A DNA stretch of 64,000 bases, from NCBI RefSeq assembly GCF_003697165.2, contig NZ_CP033092.2:3038001-3102000 (forward strand), read 5' to 3'. A model generated the notes under the pieces. It was not told the origin of the DNA. It searched no databases and worked only from the letters and a program-made list of their open reading frames with translations. Both the position numbers and the translations under genes were made by a program. Source of the stretch: Escherichia coli DSM 30083 = JCM 1649 = ATCC 11775 (GTDB lineage: Bacteria; Pseudomonadota; Gammaproteobacteria; Enterobacterales; Enterobacteriaceae). Of the stretch, positions 52,870 through 62,984 are shown piece by piece (the first letter of the stretch is position 1; the number at the start of each line of letters is the position of its first letter).

Positions 52870-54543
52870 TTACTCGCCTTTAGCTGCTTTGAAAGCTTCA
52901 GCCATTGCGTTGTTGGAGAAGTTTGCATCTTCCTGTTTGTTAACAGTTGCGATTGCATCTTTCTCGTCAGCTTCGTCTTTCGCACGAACAGACAGGCTGA
53001 TTGCGCGGTTTTTACGATCAACGCCGGTGAATTTAGCTTCAACTTCGTCGCCAACGCTCAGAACCAGGGTAGCGTCTTCAACGCGGTCACGGGATGCTTC
53101 AGAAGCACGCAGGTAACCTTCAACGCCGTCAGCCAGTTCTACGGTTGCGCCTTTAGCGTCAACTGCAGTTACTTTACCGGTTACGATAGCGCCTTTCTTG
53201 TTCAGAGCAACCCAGTTGTTGAACGGATCTTCTGCGAGCTGTTTAACGCCCAGGGAGATACGTTCACGTTCTGCGTCAACCTGCAGAACAACTGCAGCGA
53301 TTTCGTCGCCTTTTTTGTATTCACGAACTGCTTCTTCGCCTGCAACGTTCCAGGAGATGTCAGACAGGTGAACCAGGCCGTCGATGCCGCCGTCCAGGCC
53401 GATGAAGATACCGAAGTCAGTGATAGACTTGATTTTACCTTCAACACGGTCGCCCTTGTTGTGGGTTTCCGCGAACTGCTGCCACGGGTTAGCTTTGCAC
53501 TGTTTCAGACCCAGGGAGATACGACGACGTTCTTCGTCGATATCCAGAACCATAACTTCCACTACATCGCCAACGTTAACAACTTTGGACGGGTGGATGT
53601 TTTTGTTGGTCCAATCCATTTCGGAAACGTGTACCAGGCCTTCAACGCCTTCTTCGATTTCAACGAAGCAGCCGTAGTCGGTCAGGTTGGTCACGCGACC
53701 AGTCAGTTTGGTACCTTCCGGATAACGTTTAGCGATAGCTACCCACGGATCTTCGCCCAGCTGTTTCAGGCCCAGGGATACACGGGTACGTTCGCGGTCG
53801 AACTTCAGCACTTTAACAGTGATTTCGTCGCCCACGTTGACGATTTCGCTCGGATGCTTAACGCGTTTCCAGGCCATGTCAGTGATGTGCAGCAGGCCGT
53901 CAACGCCGCCCAGATCAACGAATGCACCGTAGTCAGTGAGGTTCTTAACGATACCTTTAACTTCCATGCCTTCCTGCAGGTTTTCCAGCAGCTGATCGCG
54001 CTCTGCGCTGTTTTCGGATTCGATAACGGCACGACGAGAAACAACAACGTTGTTGCGCTTCTGATCCAGCTTGATTACTTTGAATTCAAGCTCTTTGCCT
54101 TCCAGGTGCAGAGTGTCACGCACCGGACGAACGTCTACCAGAGAACCTGGCAGGAACGCACGAATACCGTTCAGCTCAACAGTGAAGCCGCCCTTAACTT
54201 TGCCGTTGATAACACCGGTAACAGTTTCAGCATCTTCGTAAGCTTTTTCCAGCGTGATCCAGGCTTCGTGACGTTTAGCTTTCTCACGGGACAGCAGAGT
54301 TTCACCGAAGCCGTCTTCTACTGCGTCCAGAGCAACGTCAACTTCGTCACCTACCTGGATTTCCAGCTCGCCCTGGGCGTTTTTGAACTGCTCAGCCGGG
54401 ATGGCGGACTCAGATTTCAGACCAGCGTCAACCAGTACTACGTCTTTGTCGATAGCAACAACAACGCCACGAACGATAGAACCCGGGCGGGTTTCGATTT
54501 CTTTTAAGGACTCTTCAAAGAGTTGAGCAAAAGATTCAGTCAT
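52870..54543 (-). CDS. rpsA: Ribosomal protein S1
   Basis: 557 residues with six tandem S1 (OB-fold) repeats, seen as repeated GxVxxxxxxGxFVxLxGGVDGLxHxSD blocks at about residues 21-87, 105-171, 192-260, 277-347, 364-434 and 451-520. The first two bind the ribosome and the rest unfold mRNA. Essential. Strong codon bias gives a long open antisense frame over most of the gene, which is an artefact. Autoregulated through its own leader. Confidence 0.99.
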
Positions 54544-54653
54544 GTTTAATCTTCAGGTTTATATTTAACGTCCACCTGGCTCCATGCCGGATGGGGTTGT
54601 TTAACATACCCGCTGTCATTCCATTGCAACGGGGGTACTGCAAATTCGGTCGC
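54544..54653 (-). promoter_or_regulatory. rpsA translational leader
   Basis: The 110 nt between cmk and rpsA on the minus strand lack a good Shine-Dalgarno (GAAGATTAAAC before the ATG). In E. coli this leader folds into successive hairpins that drive very efficient translation and let free S1 repress it. The weak ribosome site is visible; the mechanism is from the literature. Confidence 0.7.
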
Positions 54654-55337
54654 TTATGCGAGAGCCAATTTCTGGCGCGCGTATTGTAGCGCTTTTTCAA
54701 TCACTTGCTCAATGCTTAAGGTGGTGGAATCCAACACTAAAGCATCGGCTGCCGGAACCAGTGGCGCTACCGCTCGGTTACGATCGCGGTCGTCGCGTTC
54801 TTTGATCTCGGCCAAAAGGCGCTCAAAGTTAACACTAAAGCCCTTCTCCTGCAACTGTAGCATGCGGCGATGCGCACGTTCTTCCGAGGAGGCGTCAAGG
54901 AAAATTTTCACTGGCGCATCAGGGAATACCACCGTTCCCATGTCGCGGCCATCGGCAATCAGGCCTGGTAATTCGCGAAACGCGCGTTGGCGACGCAATA
55001 ATGCTTCACGAACGCGTGGGAATGCCGCGACTTGTGAAGCAGCATTCGCCACTTCCTGAGTACGAATTTCGCCGCTGACATCTTCCCCTTCGAGGATCAC
55101 TTCCAGATTACCGTTGGTTGACACAAAACGTACATCCAGATGGGATGCCAGCGGCACCAGCGCATCTTCCGATGCAACATCAACATGGTGATGTAATGCC
55201 GCTAGTGCCAGTACGCGATAAATTGCACCCGAATCCAGCAGATGCCATTGCAACGCTTCCGCCATAGCCTTACACAAGGTGCCTTTCCCTGCACCGCTTG
55301 GGCCATCAATGGTAATAACCGGGGCAATTGCCGTCAT
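54654..55337 (-). CDS. cmk: Cmk, cytidylate kinase
   Basis: 227 residues with P-loop GPSGAGKGT (12-20), NMP-binding insert and lid region ([12 protein letters not shown]). Phosphorylates CMP and dCMP. AAGGAGATAAAG precedes the ATG. It lies upstream of rpsA on the same strand, and rpsA promoters are known to lie inside it. Confidence 0.99.
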
Positions 55338-55471
55338 CTTTATCTCCTTAAAACAGGCGTACCGTTAACATAACCGCGCGCATTATACGCGCCGACGCCA
55401 CAAATCGTTAACGTTGTGTGCAAAAACCAGTTTTGTCTGTATTCAGATGGGGATTTATTGCGCAATTATAG

Positions 55472-55494
55472 CGGGCTGGCAGAAGACCAGCCCG
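55472..55494 (-). terminator. Hairpin after ycaL
   Basis: CGGGCTGG/CCAGCCCG, a perfect eight-base-pair stem with a seven-base loop, starts 16 nt past the ycaL stop on the minus strand. The downstream sequence (CTATAATTG) has no T-run, so terminator function is uncertain; the TATAAT could instead belong to a promoter for cmk. Confidence 0.5.
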
Positions 55495-55509
55495 AAAGAT
55501 GACAATGAT

Positions 55510-56274
55510 TTACTTACCAGAGGCGATACGATCACGGATGTGTTGCGCACGCTCTGTTGATGGTGGGTGAGAATCAAACATGGACTGAGTGCGACCGCCA
55601 TCCAGGCTGGCCAGTTTTTCAAAGCTACCAACCAGCCCCTGGGTACTGATGCCACGTTTCTTCAACAGATCAAAAGAGAAATCATCTGCTTCGGATTCTT
55701 TATCACGGGAGTATTTAGCATTGATAGCGCCTTCTGCGATATCACCTAATTGTGAACGGGAAAGCTGGGAAGCCACACCGCTGGTAGCTGAAATGGCATC
55801 GCGTGCGGCCACGATCGCATAAGAAGCTTTCATTTCAGCCAGCGAGTGACCCAACGCGACGTGGCCCAGTTCATGGCCCAGAACGCCTTCAATTTCGTTG
55901 TCGTTCATCATGTCCATCAGGCCACTGTAGACACGAACACAACCGTTCGCCATCGCCCATGCGTTGACGTCGCTGGTCATATAAACCTTATAGTTGACTG
56001 GCGTGCCATTAATATTGTTACCCAATGCTTTGGCGATTTTTGCCAGACGTTTCCCGTACTTGCTGGATTTGCTTGCCACTTTATTGCCGCTGTCCATTTC
56101 GACACAGCCCTGATTGGCGATTGCTTTAGCATCAGCATCGCTTAATGTTGCGGCTTTATAAGCATTCAGACCTGAGCTGATAGCCAAATCGGTATTAATA
56201 CCGTGCGTATTCTGACATCCTGTCAGTAAGGCTGCAGAGGTCGCAATCGCCAGCAATAATTTAGTATTCTTCAT
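55510..56274 (-). CDS. ycaL: YcaL, M48-family lipoprotein metalloprotease
   Basis: 254 residues from the ATG at 56274. Signal with lipobox LLTGC (Cys20), Gln at +2, so likely an outer-membrane lipoprotein facing the periplasm. Zinc site HELGH (His134, Glu135, His138) with the third ligand in ESEADDF. Related to BepA and LoiP; YcaL is reported to degrade LptD stalled early on the BAM complex. Single gene between the aroA terminator and cmk. Confidence 0.95.
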   Translation of the reverse strand: MKNTKLLLAIATSAALLTGCQNTHGINTDLAISSGLNAYKAATLSDADAKAIANQGCVEMDSGNKVASKSSKYGKRLAKIAKALGNNINGTPVNYKVYMTSDVNAWAMANGCVRVYSGLMDMMNDNEIEGVLGHELGHVALGHSLAEMKASYAIVAARDAISATSGVASQLSRSQLGDIAEGAINAKYSRDKESEADDFSFDLLKKRGISTQGLVGSFEKLASLDGGRTQSMFDSHPPSTERAQHIRDRIASGK

Positions 56275-56370
56275 GTGAATCATCCGTTGATTAATTATAT
56301 ATAAACATTATGTATCAACAAGTTACATTGATAATTAACGCTACCATTAATAAAAATACCCCACAAGGTC

Positions 56371-56400
56371 CGAAAAAAAACGCCGGCAATGTGCCGACGT
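56371..56400 (-). terminator. aroA rho-independent terminator
   Basis: On the minus strand CGTCGGCA/TGCCGGCG with a three-base loop (56381-56399) is followed by eight T. It lies about 45 nt after the aroA stop. Confidence 0.92.
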
Positions 56401-56443
56401 CTTTGAAAAGAAAGGATTGTCTATGTTATCGCCCGTTATTCAT

Positions 56444-57727
56444 TCAGCCGGGTTGACTTATCCGCGCCAATTGCTCGAAATAGTCTGGAAAAGTTTTAGC
56501 GGTACATTTTGGATCAAGAATCGTCACAGGCGTATCTGATAATGCGACCAGCGAGAAACACATCGCCATCCGGTGATCATTATAAGTGGCGATCTCAGCA
56601 AATTTCAGTTTTTCCGGTGGCGTAATACGAATGAAATCATGCCCCTCTTCGACTTCCGCACCGACTTTACGCAGTTCTGTTGCCATCGCAAACAGGCGAT
56701 CGGTCTCTTTAACACGCCAGTTATAGATATTGCGCAGCGTGGTGGTGCCTTTTGCAAATAACGCCGCGGTGGCAATGGTCATCGCCGCATCGGGAATATG
56801 GTTCATATCCATATCAATGGCGTTCAGTTCACCACGCGTGCAGGAAATATAATCATCGCCCCAGCAAATGGTCGCGCCCATTTTTTCCAGAACATCAGCA
56901 AAGCGAATATCACCCTGCATACTGTTGCGTCCAATGCCGGTCACTTTTACAGTGCCGCCTCTGATTGCTGCTGCTGCCAGGAAATAAGAAGCCGAAGATG
57001 CATCGCCTTCAACCAAATAAGTGCCCGGAGACTGGTAAGACTGCCCCCCTTTTACGACAAATTGTTGATAGTGCTGATTTTCAATTTCAACACCAAACGT
57101 CTTCATCAGATTGAGGGTGATATCGATATAAGGTTTAGAAACCAGATCGCCTTTAATACGAATCACCGTATCTTCCGGCGCAAGAGGCGCAGTCATTAAC
57201 AGTGCGGTGAGGAACTGGCTGGAAACGGAGCCATCAACATCAACGTTGCCGCCAGTAAAGCCGCCCTGTAAACGCAATGGCGGATAATTTTCTTGTTCCA
57301 GGTAAGTGATCTTCGCCCCGCCCTGGCGCAGCGCATCCACCAGATGACCAATCGGGCGTTCTTTCATTCGCGGTTCACCGGTCAGTACAATATCATTGCT
57401 ACCCAGGCAAAGTGCTGCCGCCAGCGGACGCATTGCCGTTCCGGCGTTACCGAGGAACAACTCCCGGGCACTTTCTGCGTGTAATGGACCACCGTTACCG
57501 ATAATTTCGCAACGCGTACGATCGGCTGAAAGCGTATAGCTTACCCCTAACGCTGTTAATGCATTCAGCATATGGCGCACGTCATCGCTATCCAGCAGAT
57601 TGGTTAATACTGTTTTGCCGTGTGCTAATGCCGCCAGCAATAAAGCGCGGTTAGAAACGCTCTTGGAACCGGGCAGATTAATAGTGCCATCGACACGAGC
57701 GATGGGTTGTAACGTTAGGGATTCCAT
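56444..57727 (-). CDS. aroA: AroA, EPSP synthase
   Basis: 427 residues, two-domain fold. Class I (glyphosate-sensitive type) motifs are present: [18 protein letters not shown] (about 19-36) and [17 protein letters not shown] with Gly96 and Pro101. Transfers enolpyruvate from PEP to shikimate-3-phosphate in the aromatic pathway. Second gene of the serC-aroA operon. Confidence 0.99.
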   Translation of the reverse strand: MESLTLQPIARVDGTINLPGSKSVSNRALLLAALAHGKTVLTNLLDSDDVRHMLNALTALGVSYTLSADRTRCEIIGNGGPLHAESARELFLGNAGTAMRPLAAALCLGSNDIVLTGEPRMKERPIGHLVDALRQGGAKITYLEQENYPPLRLQGGFTGGNVDVDGSVSSQFLTALLMTAPLAPEDTVIRIKGDLVSKPYIDITLNLMKTFGVEIENQHYQQFVVKGGQSYQSPGTYLVEGDASSASYFLAAAAIRGGTVKVTGIGRNSMQGDIRFADVLEKMGATICWGDDYISCTRGELNAIDMDMNHIPDAAMTIATAALFAKGTTTLRNIYNWRVKETDRLFAMATELRKVGAEVEEGHDFIRITPPEKLKFAEIATYNDHRMAMCFSLVALSDTPVTILDPKCTAKTFPDYFEQLARISQPG

Positions 57728-57745
57728 GAACTCAACTCTCTACAA

Positions 57746-57780
57746 CAGAAATAAAAACCCCACAGGCTGGCTGTGGGGAT
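57746..57780 (-). terminator. serC-aroA intercistronic attenuator
   Basis: On the minus strand CCCCACAG/CTGTGGGG with a five-base loop is followed by TTTTTATTT, which has the form of a rho-independent terminator inside the 70-nt gap. In E. coli it reduces aroA expression relative to serC. Confidence 0.88.
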
Positions 57781-57797
57781 TATGCAAAATTTCGACA

Positions 57798-58886
57798 TTA
57801 GCCGTGACGACGTTCGAACTCAACCATGAAGTCTGTCAGTGCTTTAACACCTTCCAGCGGCATGGCGTTATAAATAGACGCACGCATTCCGCCGACCACT
57901 CGGTGACCTTTCAGCGCATGTAAGCCCGCAGCGAAAGACTCTTCGAGGAACAATTTATCAAGCGCGCTATCCGCCAACTGGAACGGCACGTTCATCCGCG
58001 AACGGTTAGCTTTCGCCACATCATTGCGGTAGAAATCGCTGTTATCAATCACCCCATACAGCAGTTCTGCTTTTTGCTGATTGATCTTATCCATTGCAGC
58101 CACACCGCCGTTCGCTTTCAGCCATTTGAAGACCAGGCCAGATAAGTACCAGGCAAATGTCGGCGGCGTGTTGAACATGGAATCGTTATCGTTGAGGATG
58201 GAGTAATCCAGAATCGATGGGCAGGCGATATTCGCTTTGCCCAGCAAATCTTCACGAACGATGACGATTGTCAGGCCAGCCGGGCCGATATTTTTCTGCG
58301 CGCCAGCGTAAATTACACCATAACGGCTGACATCAATCGGACGGGAAAGAATGGTTGAAGAGAAGTCAGCGGCGACCACCACGTCTTTACCGAAGTCTGG
58401 TGTTTCATCGATAGCGATACCGTCAATGGTTTCGTTCGGGCAGTAATGCATATAAGCAGCATTATCAGAGAGTTGCCATTCACTCATTGGCTTAACTGCG
58501 CGAAGACCATCAACGGTCACTTTCGCATCAAACACATTTGGTGTGCAGTATTTTTTCGCTTCTTTGATAGCACTTGCTGCCCAGTAACCCGCATCAACAT
58601 AATCTGCAGTGGTTTTATCACCAAGAATATTCAGCGGTACAGCAGCAAATTGACCGCGACCACCGCCATGGCAGAACAATACCTTGTAGTTGGAGGGGAC
58701 GTTAAGAAGATCGCGAAAATCCTTCTCGGCTTCCTCTGCAACCTGAATGAACTCTTTGCCACGGTGACTCACTTCCATCACCGACGTACCAAGACCGTTC
58801 CAGTCGCGCAGTTCCTGTTGAGCCTGTTCAAGCACCTCTGCCGGTAGCATTGCCGGACCAGAACTAAAATTGAAGATTTGAGCCAT
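57798..58886 (-). CDS. serC: SerC, phosphoserine/phosphohydroxythreonine aminotransferase
   Basis: 362 residues, PLP fold-type I; catalytic Lys198 in [12 protein letters not shown]. Acts in serine synthesis and, on the erythrose-4-phosphate branch, in pyridoxal phosphate synthesis. GTGAGGGGAA is the ribosome site. Operon with aroA; a 198-bp spacer to ycaP must hold the promoter, known to respond to Lrp and CRP. Confidence 0.99.
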
Positions 58887-59084
58887 TTCCCCTCACCACG
58901 TTGCGTTGCTATTAACCCGCGGTCAATCGATTGCGACCACAGGTAATACATTATTCCAGTGGCTATCGGTTTTATCATTCAGTGACACACATCGCAATGA
59001 GTAAAACCGTTGAGGGCAAAAATGTGGCTTGCATCACACAAAAGAATCTCTCGGATTATTAGCAAAAAGCCGATGTTTTTGCTG

Positions 59085-59777
59085 TCAGGTCACCCGTTTA
59101 GCTCGACTTGCCTTCGTCCATTCTGGATTTGCACAGCGCGGACATAATTGTTTTTCCCCCGCGTTCATATGAATGATTTCACTGCAACGGATGCAGGCAT
59201 AGTCCGCCGACTCCGGCACCACTTTGTAACGCTGAGTACAGTCACTGGGTAAAATAAGTAATCCCGGTTTCACCTTGTCATCTTCAAAGAAATAAACACT
59301 GATTTGCCCGTTGGTTTCGAGAATCGCCAGACGTACCTGCCCCAACTGCTCTACACCGCGCAATCGTAGCTCCATAAAGAACTCAAATTCCGTCATGTTG
59401 GAGTTATTGAGTTTCGACCAGGCCAGCTCGCCATCTTCAATAATGACAACCGGCTTGCCTTCCAGAAGATCTTCCAGTTTTTCACTGTGCGCCATCAACC
59501 ACATTACCAGGCGGTATAACAACGCCAGAGTAATAAAGACGATAAGTACCGGGACCATCGGCACATCATCATAAAACGCCACATCTCCCGCCGCTGAACC
59601 CAGTGTCAGAATGATTAACACTTCAAACAGCGACATCTGCCGCACACCGCGTCTTCCGGTCATTTTGAGGAACAAAAAGACCAGTACAAAGGTATAAAGA
59701 CTACGTAGTGCAACTTCGCCAAGGAAATCAAAAGGCACTTTATCGAATGCTATACGGTGGAGATCAAACGCCTTCAT
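59085..59777 (-). CDS. ycaP: YcaP, DUF421 membrane protein with C-terminal zinc-ribbon-like motif
   Basis: 230 residues. About three membrane helices near the N-terminus (roughly 22-38, 45-60, 65-90) lead into the YetF/DUF421 cytosolic domain with RGVRQMS and GKPVVIIEDGEL. The last 40 residues hold two cysteine pairs (CIRC and CPRC about 20 apart), a plausible zinc ribbon. Function unknown. A hairpin AGCAAAAA/TTTTTGCT (59061-59083) lies directly after the stop codon. Divergent from ycaO. Confidence 0.88.
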   Translation of the reverse strand: MKAFDLHRIAFDKVPFDFLGEVALRSLYTFVLVFLFLKMTGRRGVRQMSLFEVLIILTLGSAAGDVAFYDDVPMVPVLIVFITLALLYRLVMWLMAHSEKLEDLLEGKPVVIIEDGELAWSKLNNSNMTEFEFFMELRLRGVEQLGQVRLAILETNGQISVYFFEDDKVKPGLLILPSDCTQRYKVVPESADYACIRCSEIIHMNAGEKQLCPRCANPEWTKASRAKRVT

Positions 59778-59906
59778 TTTTATGCTCTTATCGTAGTTAA
59801 TCCGCTAAAAGCATAGCTAACAGTTCATCAGCGTGGCGGCGGTGATAGCACCTTTGAGATAAAACCCGTATTATTGCGCGCTTTCCGTACGACTAAAGTG
59901 ATTTTC

Positions 59907-61667
59907 ATGACGCAAACATTTATCCCCGGCAAAGATGCCGCTCTGGAAGATTCCATCGCACGCTTCCAGCAAAAACTTTCAGACCTCGGTTTTCAGATTG
60001 AAGAGGCCTCCTGGCTGAATCCCGTGCCTAACGTCTGGTCTGTACATATTCGCGACAAAGAGTGCGCACTGTGTTTTACCAACGGTAAAGGCGCAACCAA
60101 AAAAGCGGCGCTGGCTTCTGCCCTCGGTGAATATTTCGAGCGTCTCTCAACCAACTACTTTTTTGCGGACTTCTGGCTGGGCGAAACCATCGCCAACGGC
60201 CCATTCGTGCATTATCCCAACGAAAAATGGTTCCCACTGACCGAAAATGACGATGTACCAGAAGGGCTGCTCGATGACCGTCTGCGCGCATTTTACGATC
60301 CGGAGAATGAACTGACCGGTAGTATGCTGATTGACCTGCAATCCGGTAACGAAGATCGTGGTATTTGCGGTCTACCGTTTACGCGCCAGTCCGACAATCA
60401 GACCATTTATATTCCGATGAATATCATTGGTAACTTGTACGTTTCTAACGGTATGTCTGCTGGCAATACCCGTAACGAAGCACGCGTTCAGGGATTGTCT
60501 GAAGTTTTCGAACGTTACGTGAAAAACCGCATTATTGCTGAAAGCATCAGCTTGCCGGAAATCCCGGCAGACGTGCTGGCACGTTATCCAGCAGTAGTTG
60601 AAGCGATCGAAACGCTGGAAGCGGAAGATTTCCCGATCTTCGCTTATGACGGTTCGCTTGGCGGCCAGTATCCGGTGATTTGCGTGGTACTGTTCAATCC
60701 TGCTAACGGTACCTGCTTTGCCTCATTCGGTGCGCATCCTGATTTTGGCGTTGCACTGGAACGTACCGTGACCGAGCTGCTGCAAGGTCGTGGCCTAAAA
60801 GATCTGGATGTGTTTACTCCACCAACCTTCGATGATGAAGAAGTCGCTGAACATACCAACCTCGAAACGCACTTTATCGATTCCAGCGGTTTAATCTCCT
60901 GGGACCTGTTCAAGCAGGATGCCGATTATCCGTTTGTTGACTGGAGCTTCTCCGGCACCACGGAAGAAGAGTTCGCCACGCTGATGGCTATCTTCAAAAA
61001 GGAAGATAAAGAAGTTTATATTGCCGATTACGAGCATCTGGGTGTCTACGCTTGCCGTATTATCGTGCCTGGCATGTCCGATATTTATCCGGCTGAAGAT
61101 CTGTGGCTGGCGAATAACAGTATGGGCAGCCATTTACGTGAAACGATTCTTTCGCTACCAGGTAGCGAGTGGGAAAAGGAAGATTACCTGAACCTCATCG
61201 AGCAACTGGATGAAGAAGGTTTTGATGACTTTACCCGCGTGCGTGAACTGTTGGGTCTGGCGACCGGGTCGGATAACGGCTGGTACACTCTGCGTATCGG
61301 TGAATTAAAAGCCATGCTGGCGCTGGCTGGTGGCGATCTGGAACAGGCTCTGGTCTGGGCCGAATGGACGATGGAGTTTAACTCATCAGTATTCAGCCCG
61401 GAACGCGCCAATTATTATCGCTGCCTGCAAACGTTGTTATTACTGGCGCAGGAAGAAGATCGCCAGCCGCTGCAATATCTGAATGCGTTTGTTCGCATGT
61501 ACGGCGCAGATGCCGTGGAAGCCGCCAGTGCGGCAATGAGCGGCGAAGCGGCGTTTTATGGCTTGCAACCAGTAGATAGCGATCTGCACGCGTTTGCTGC
61601 ACATCAGTCGTTGTTGAAGGCCTACGAAAAGCTGCAGCGCGCCAAAGCAGCATTCTGGGCAAAATAA
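59907..61667 (+). CDS. ycaO: YcaO, YcaO-domain protein (RimO-associated factor)
   Basis: 586 residues from the ATG at 59907 (MTQTFIPGKDAALEDS); 11 upstream codons are ignored. The YcaO domain (about 45-380) has ATP-binding elements KGATKKAALASALGEYFER and EARVQGLSEVFERYVKN. The C-terminal 200 residues are helical, TPR-like. YcaO proteins use ATP to activate backbone amides; this family founder lacks a nearby TOMM partner or precursor and in E. coli is linked genetically to beta-methylthiolation of S12 by RimO. Monocistronic, upstream of focA-pflB. Confidence 0.95.
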   Translation: MTQTFIPGKDAALEDSIARFQQKLSDLGFQIEEASWLNPVPNVWSVHIRDKECALCFTNGKGATKKAALASALGEYFERLSTNYFFADFWLGETIANGPFVHYPNEKWFPLTENDDVPEGLLDDRLRAFYDPENELTGSMLIDLQSGNEDRGICGLPFTRQSDNQTIYIPMNIIGNLYVSNGMSAGNTRNEARVQGLSEVFERYVKNRIIAESISLPEIPADVLARYPAVVEAIETLEAEDFPIFAYDGSLGGQYPVICVVLFNPANGTCFASFGAHPDFGVALERTVTELLQGRGLKDLDVFTPPTFDDEEVAEHTNLETHFIDSSGLISWDLFKQDADYPFVDWSFSGTTEEEFATLMAIFKKEDKEVYIADYEHLGVYACRIIVPGMSDIYPAEDLWLANNSMGSHLRETILSLPGSEWEKEDYLNLIEQLDEEGFDDFTRVRELLGLATGSDNGWYTLRIGELKAMLALAGGDLEQALVWAEWTMEFNSSVFSPERANYYRCLQTLLLLAQEEDRQPLQYLNAFVRMYGADAVEAASAAMSGEAAFYGLQPVDSDLHAFAAHQSLLKAYEKLQRAKAAFWAK

Positions 61668-61675
61668 AATCAAAT

Positions 61676-61694
61676 AGCCTACGCAATGTAGGCT
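61676..61694 (+). terminator. Weak hairpin after ycaO
   Basis: AGCCTAC/GTAGGCT with a five-base loop, 9 nt after the ycaO stop. It is followed by TAATGATT, without a proper T-run; possibly a weak terminator. Confidence 0.5.
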
Positions 61695-61997
61695 TAATGA
61701 TTCGTCTGAGTTATATTACGGGGCGTTTTTTTAATGCCCCGCTTTACATATATTTGCATTAATAAAATAATTGTAATTATAAGGTTAAATATCGGTAATT
61801 TGTATTTAATAAATACGATCGATATTGTTACTTTATTCGCCAGGTGCTCCCTTTTAATTAACTGTTTTAGCGGAGGATGCGGAAAAAATTCAACTCATTT
61901 GTTAATTTTTAAAATTTATTTTTATTTGGATAATCAAATATTTACTCCGTATTTGCATAAAAACCATGCGAGTTACGGGCCTATAAGCCAGGCGAGA
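61695..61997 (+). other. Long AT-rich upstream region of focA-pflB
   Basis: Very AT-rich DNA with no credible gene. The open frame running from 61734 into focA is an artefact, since it lacks a ribosome site and its peptide is not part of FocA. In K-12 this stretch and ycaO's 3' end hold multiple focA-pfl promoters and ArcA/IHF/NarL sites. Confidence 0.6.
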
Positions 61998-62040
61998 TAT
62001 GATCTATATCAATTTCTCATCTATAATGCTTTGTTAGTAT
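61998..62040 (+). promoter_or_regulatory. FNR box and promoter of focA-pflB
   Basis: TATGATCTATATCAA (61998-62012) matches the FNR consensus TTGAT-N4-ATCAA at all but one base. Its centre is about 41.5 bp upstream of a start near 62047, served by TAGTAT (62035-62040) as -10, a class II layout. TATAAT at 62022-62027 is a second candidate -10. Anaerobic activation of this operon by FNR is established. Confidence 0.75.
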
Positions 62041-62072
62041 CTCGTCGCCGACTTAATAAAGAGAGAGTTAGT

Positions 62073-62930
62073 GTGAAAGCTGACAACCCTTTTGATCTTT
62101 TACTTCCTGCTGCAATGGCCAAAGTGGCCGAAGAGGCAGGTGTCTATAAAGCAACGAAACATCCGCTTAAGACTTTCTATCTGGCGATTACCGCCGGTGT
62201 TTTCATCTCAATCGCATTCGTCTTCTATATCACAGCAACCACTGGCACAGGTACAATGCCCTTCGGCATGGCAAAACTGGTTGGCGGCATTTGCTTCTCT
62301 CTGGGGTTGATTCTTTGTGTTGTCTGCGGAGCCGATCTCTTTACTTCCACAGTGTTGATTGTTGTTGCCAAGGCGAGTGGGCGCATCACCTGGGGTCAGT
62401 TGGCGAAAAACTGGCTAAATGTTTATTTTGGCAACCTGGTCGGCGCACTGCTGTTTGTACTTTTAATGTGGCTTTCCGGCGAGTATATGACCGCAAATGG
62501 TCAATGGGGACTAAACGTCCTACAAACCGCCGACCACAAAGTGCACCATACTTTTATTGAGGCCGTCTGTCTTGGTATCCTGGCGAACCTGATGGTATGT
62601 CTGGCAGTATGGATGAGTTATTCTGGCCGCAGCCTGATGGACAAAGCGTTCATTATGGTGCTGCCGGTCGCGATGTTTGTTGCCAGCGGTTTTGAGCACA
62701 GTATCGCAAACATGTTTATGATCCCGATGGGTATTGTAATCCGCGACTTCGCATCTCCGGAATTCTGGACCGCTGTCGGTTCTGCACCGGAAAATTTTTC
62801 TCACCTGACCGTGATGAATTTCATCACTGATAACCTGATTCCGGTTACGATCGGTAATATTATCGGCGGTGGTTTGTTGGTTGGGTTGACATACTGGGTC
62901 ATTTACCTGCGTGAAAACGATCACCATTAA
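62073..62930 (+). CDS. focA: FocA, formate channel
   Basis: 285 residues starting at GTG 62073 (MKADNPFDLLLPAAMAKVAEEAG), with AAGAGAGAG ahead as ribosome site. Pentameric formate/nitrite transporter family: six membrane helices (about 28-50, 65-90, 107-130, 155-185, 190-210, 245-275) with pore motifs and the conserved His209 region (NFSHLTVMNF). Exports formate made by PflB and reimports it at low pH. First gene of focA-pflB, 54 nt before pflB. Confidence 0.97.
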   Translation: MKADNPFDLLLPAAMAKVAEEAGVYKATKHPLKTFYLAITAGVFISIAFVFYITATTGTGTMPFGMAKLVGGICFSLGLILCVVCGADLFTSTVLIVVAKASGRITWGQLAKNWLNVYFGNLVGALLFVLLMWLSGEYMTANGQWGLNVLQTADHKVHHTFIEAVCLGILANLMVCLAVWMSYSGRSLMDKAFIMVLPVAMFVASGFEHSIANMFMIPMGIVIRDFASPEFWTAVGSAPENFSHLTVMNFITDNLIPVTIGNIIGGGLLVGLTYWVIYLRENDHH

Positions 62931-62984
62931 TGGTTGTCGAAGTACGCAGTAAATAAAAAATCCACTTAAGAAGGTAGGTGTTAC

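Noticed and set aside
53368..54507. 379-codon open frame antisense to rpsA
   Set aside because: A shadow of a highly biased ribosomal-protein gene; its peptide is low-complexity Asn/Phe/Val-rich with no known domain.
61734..62072. N-terminal extension of the focA frame
   Set aside because: FocA begins at the GTG at 62073; the extension covers the AT-rich promoter region and the FNR site.
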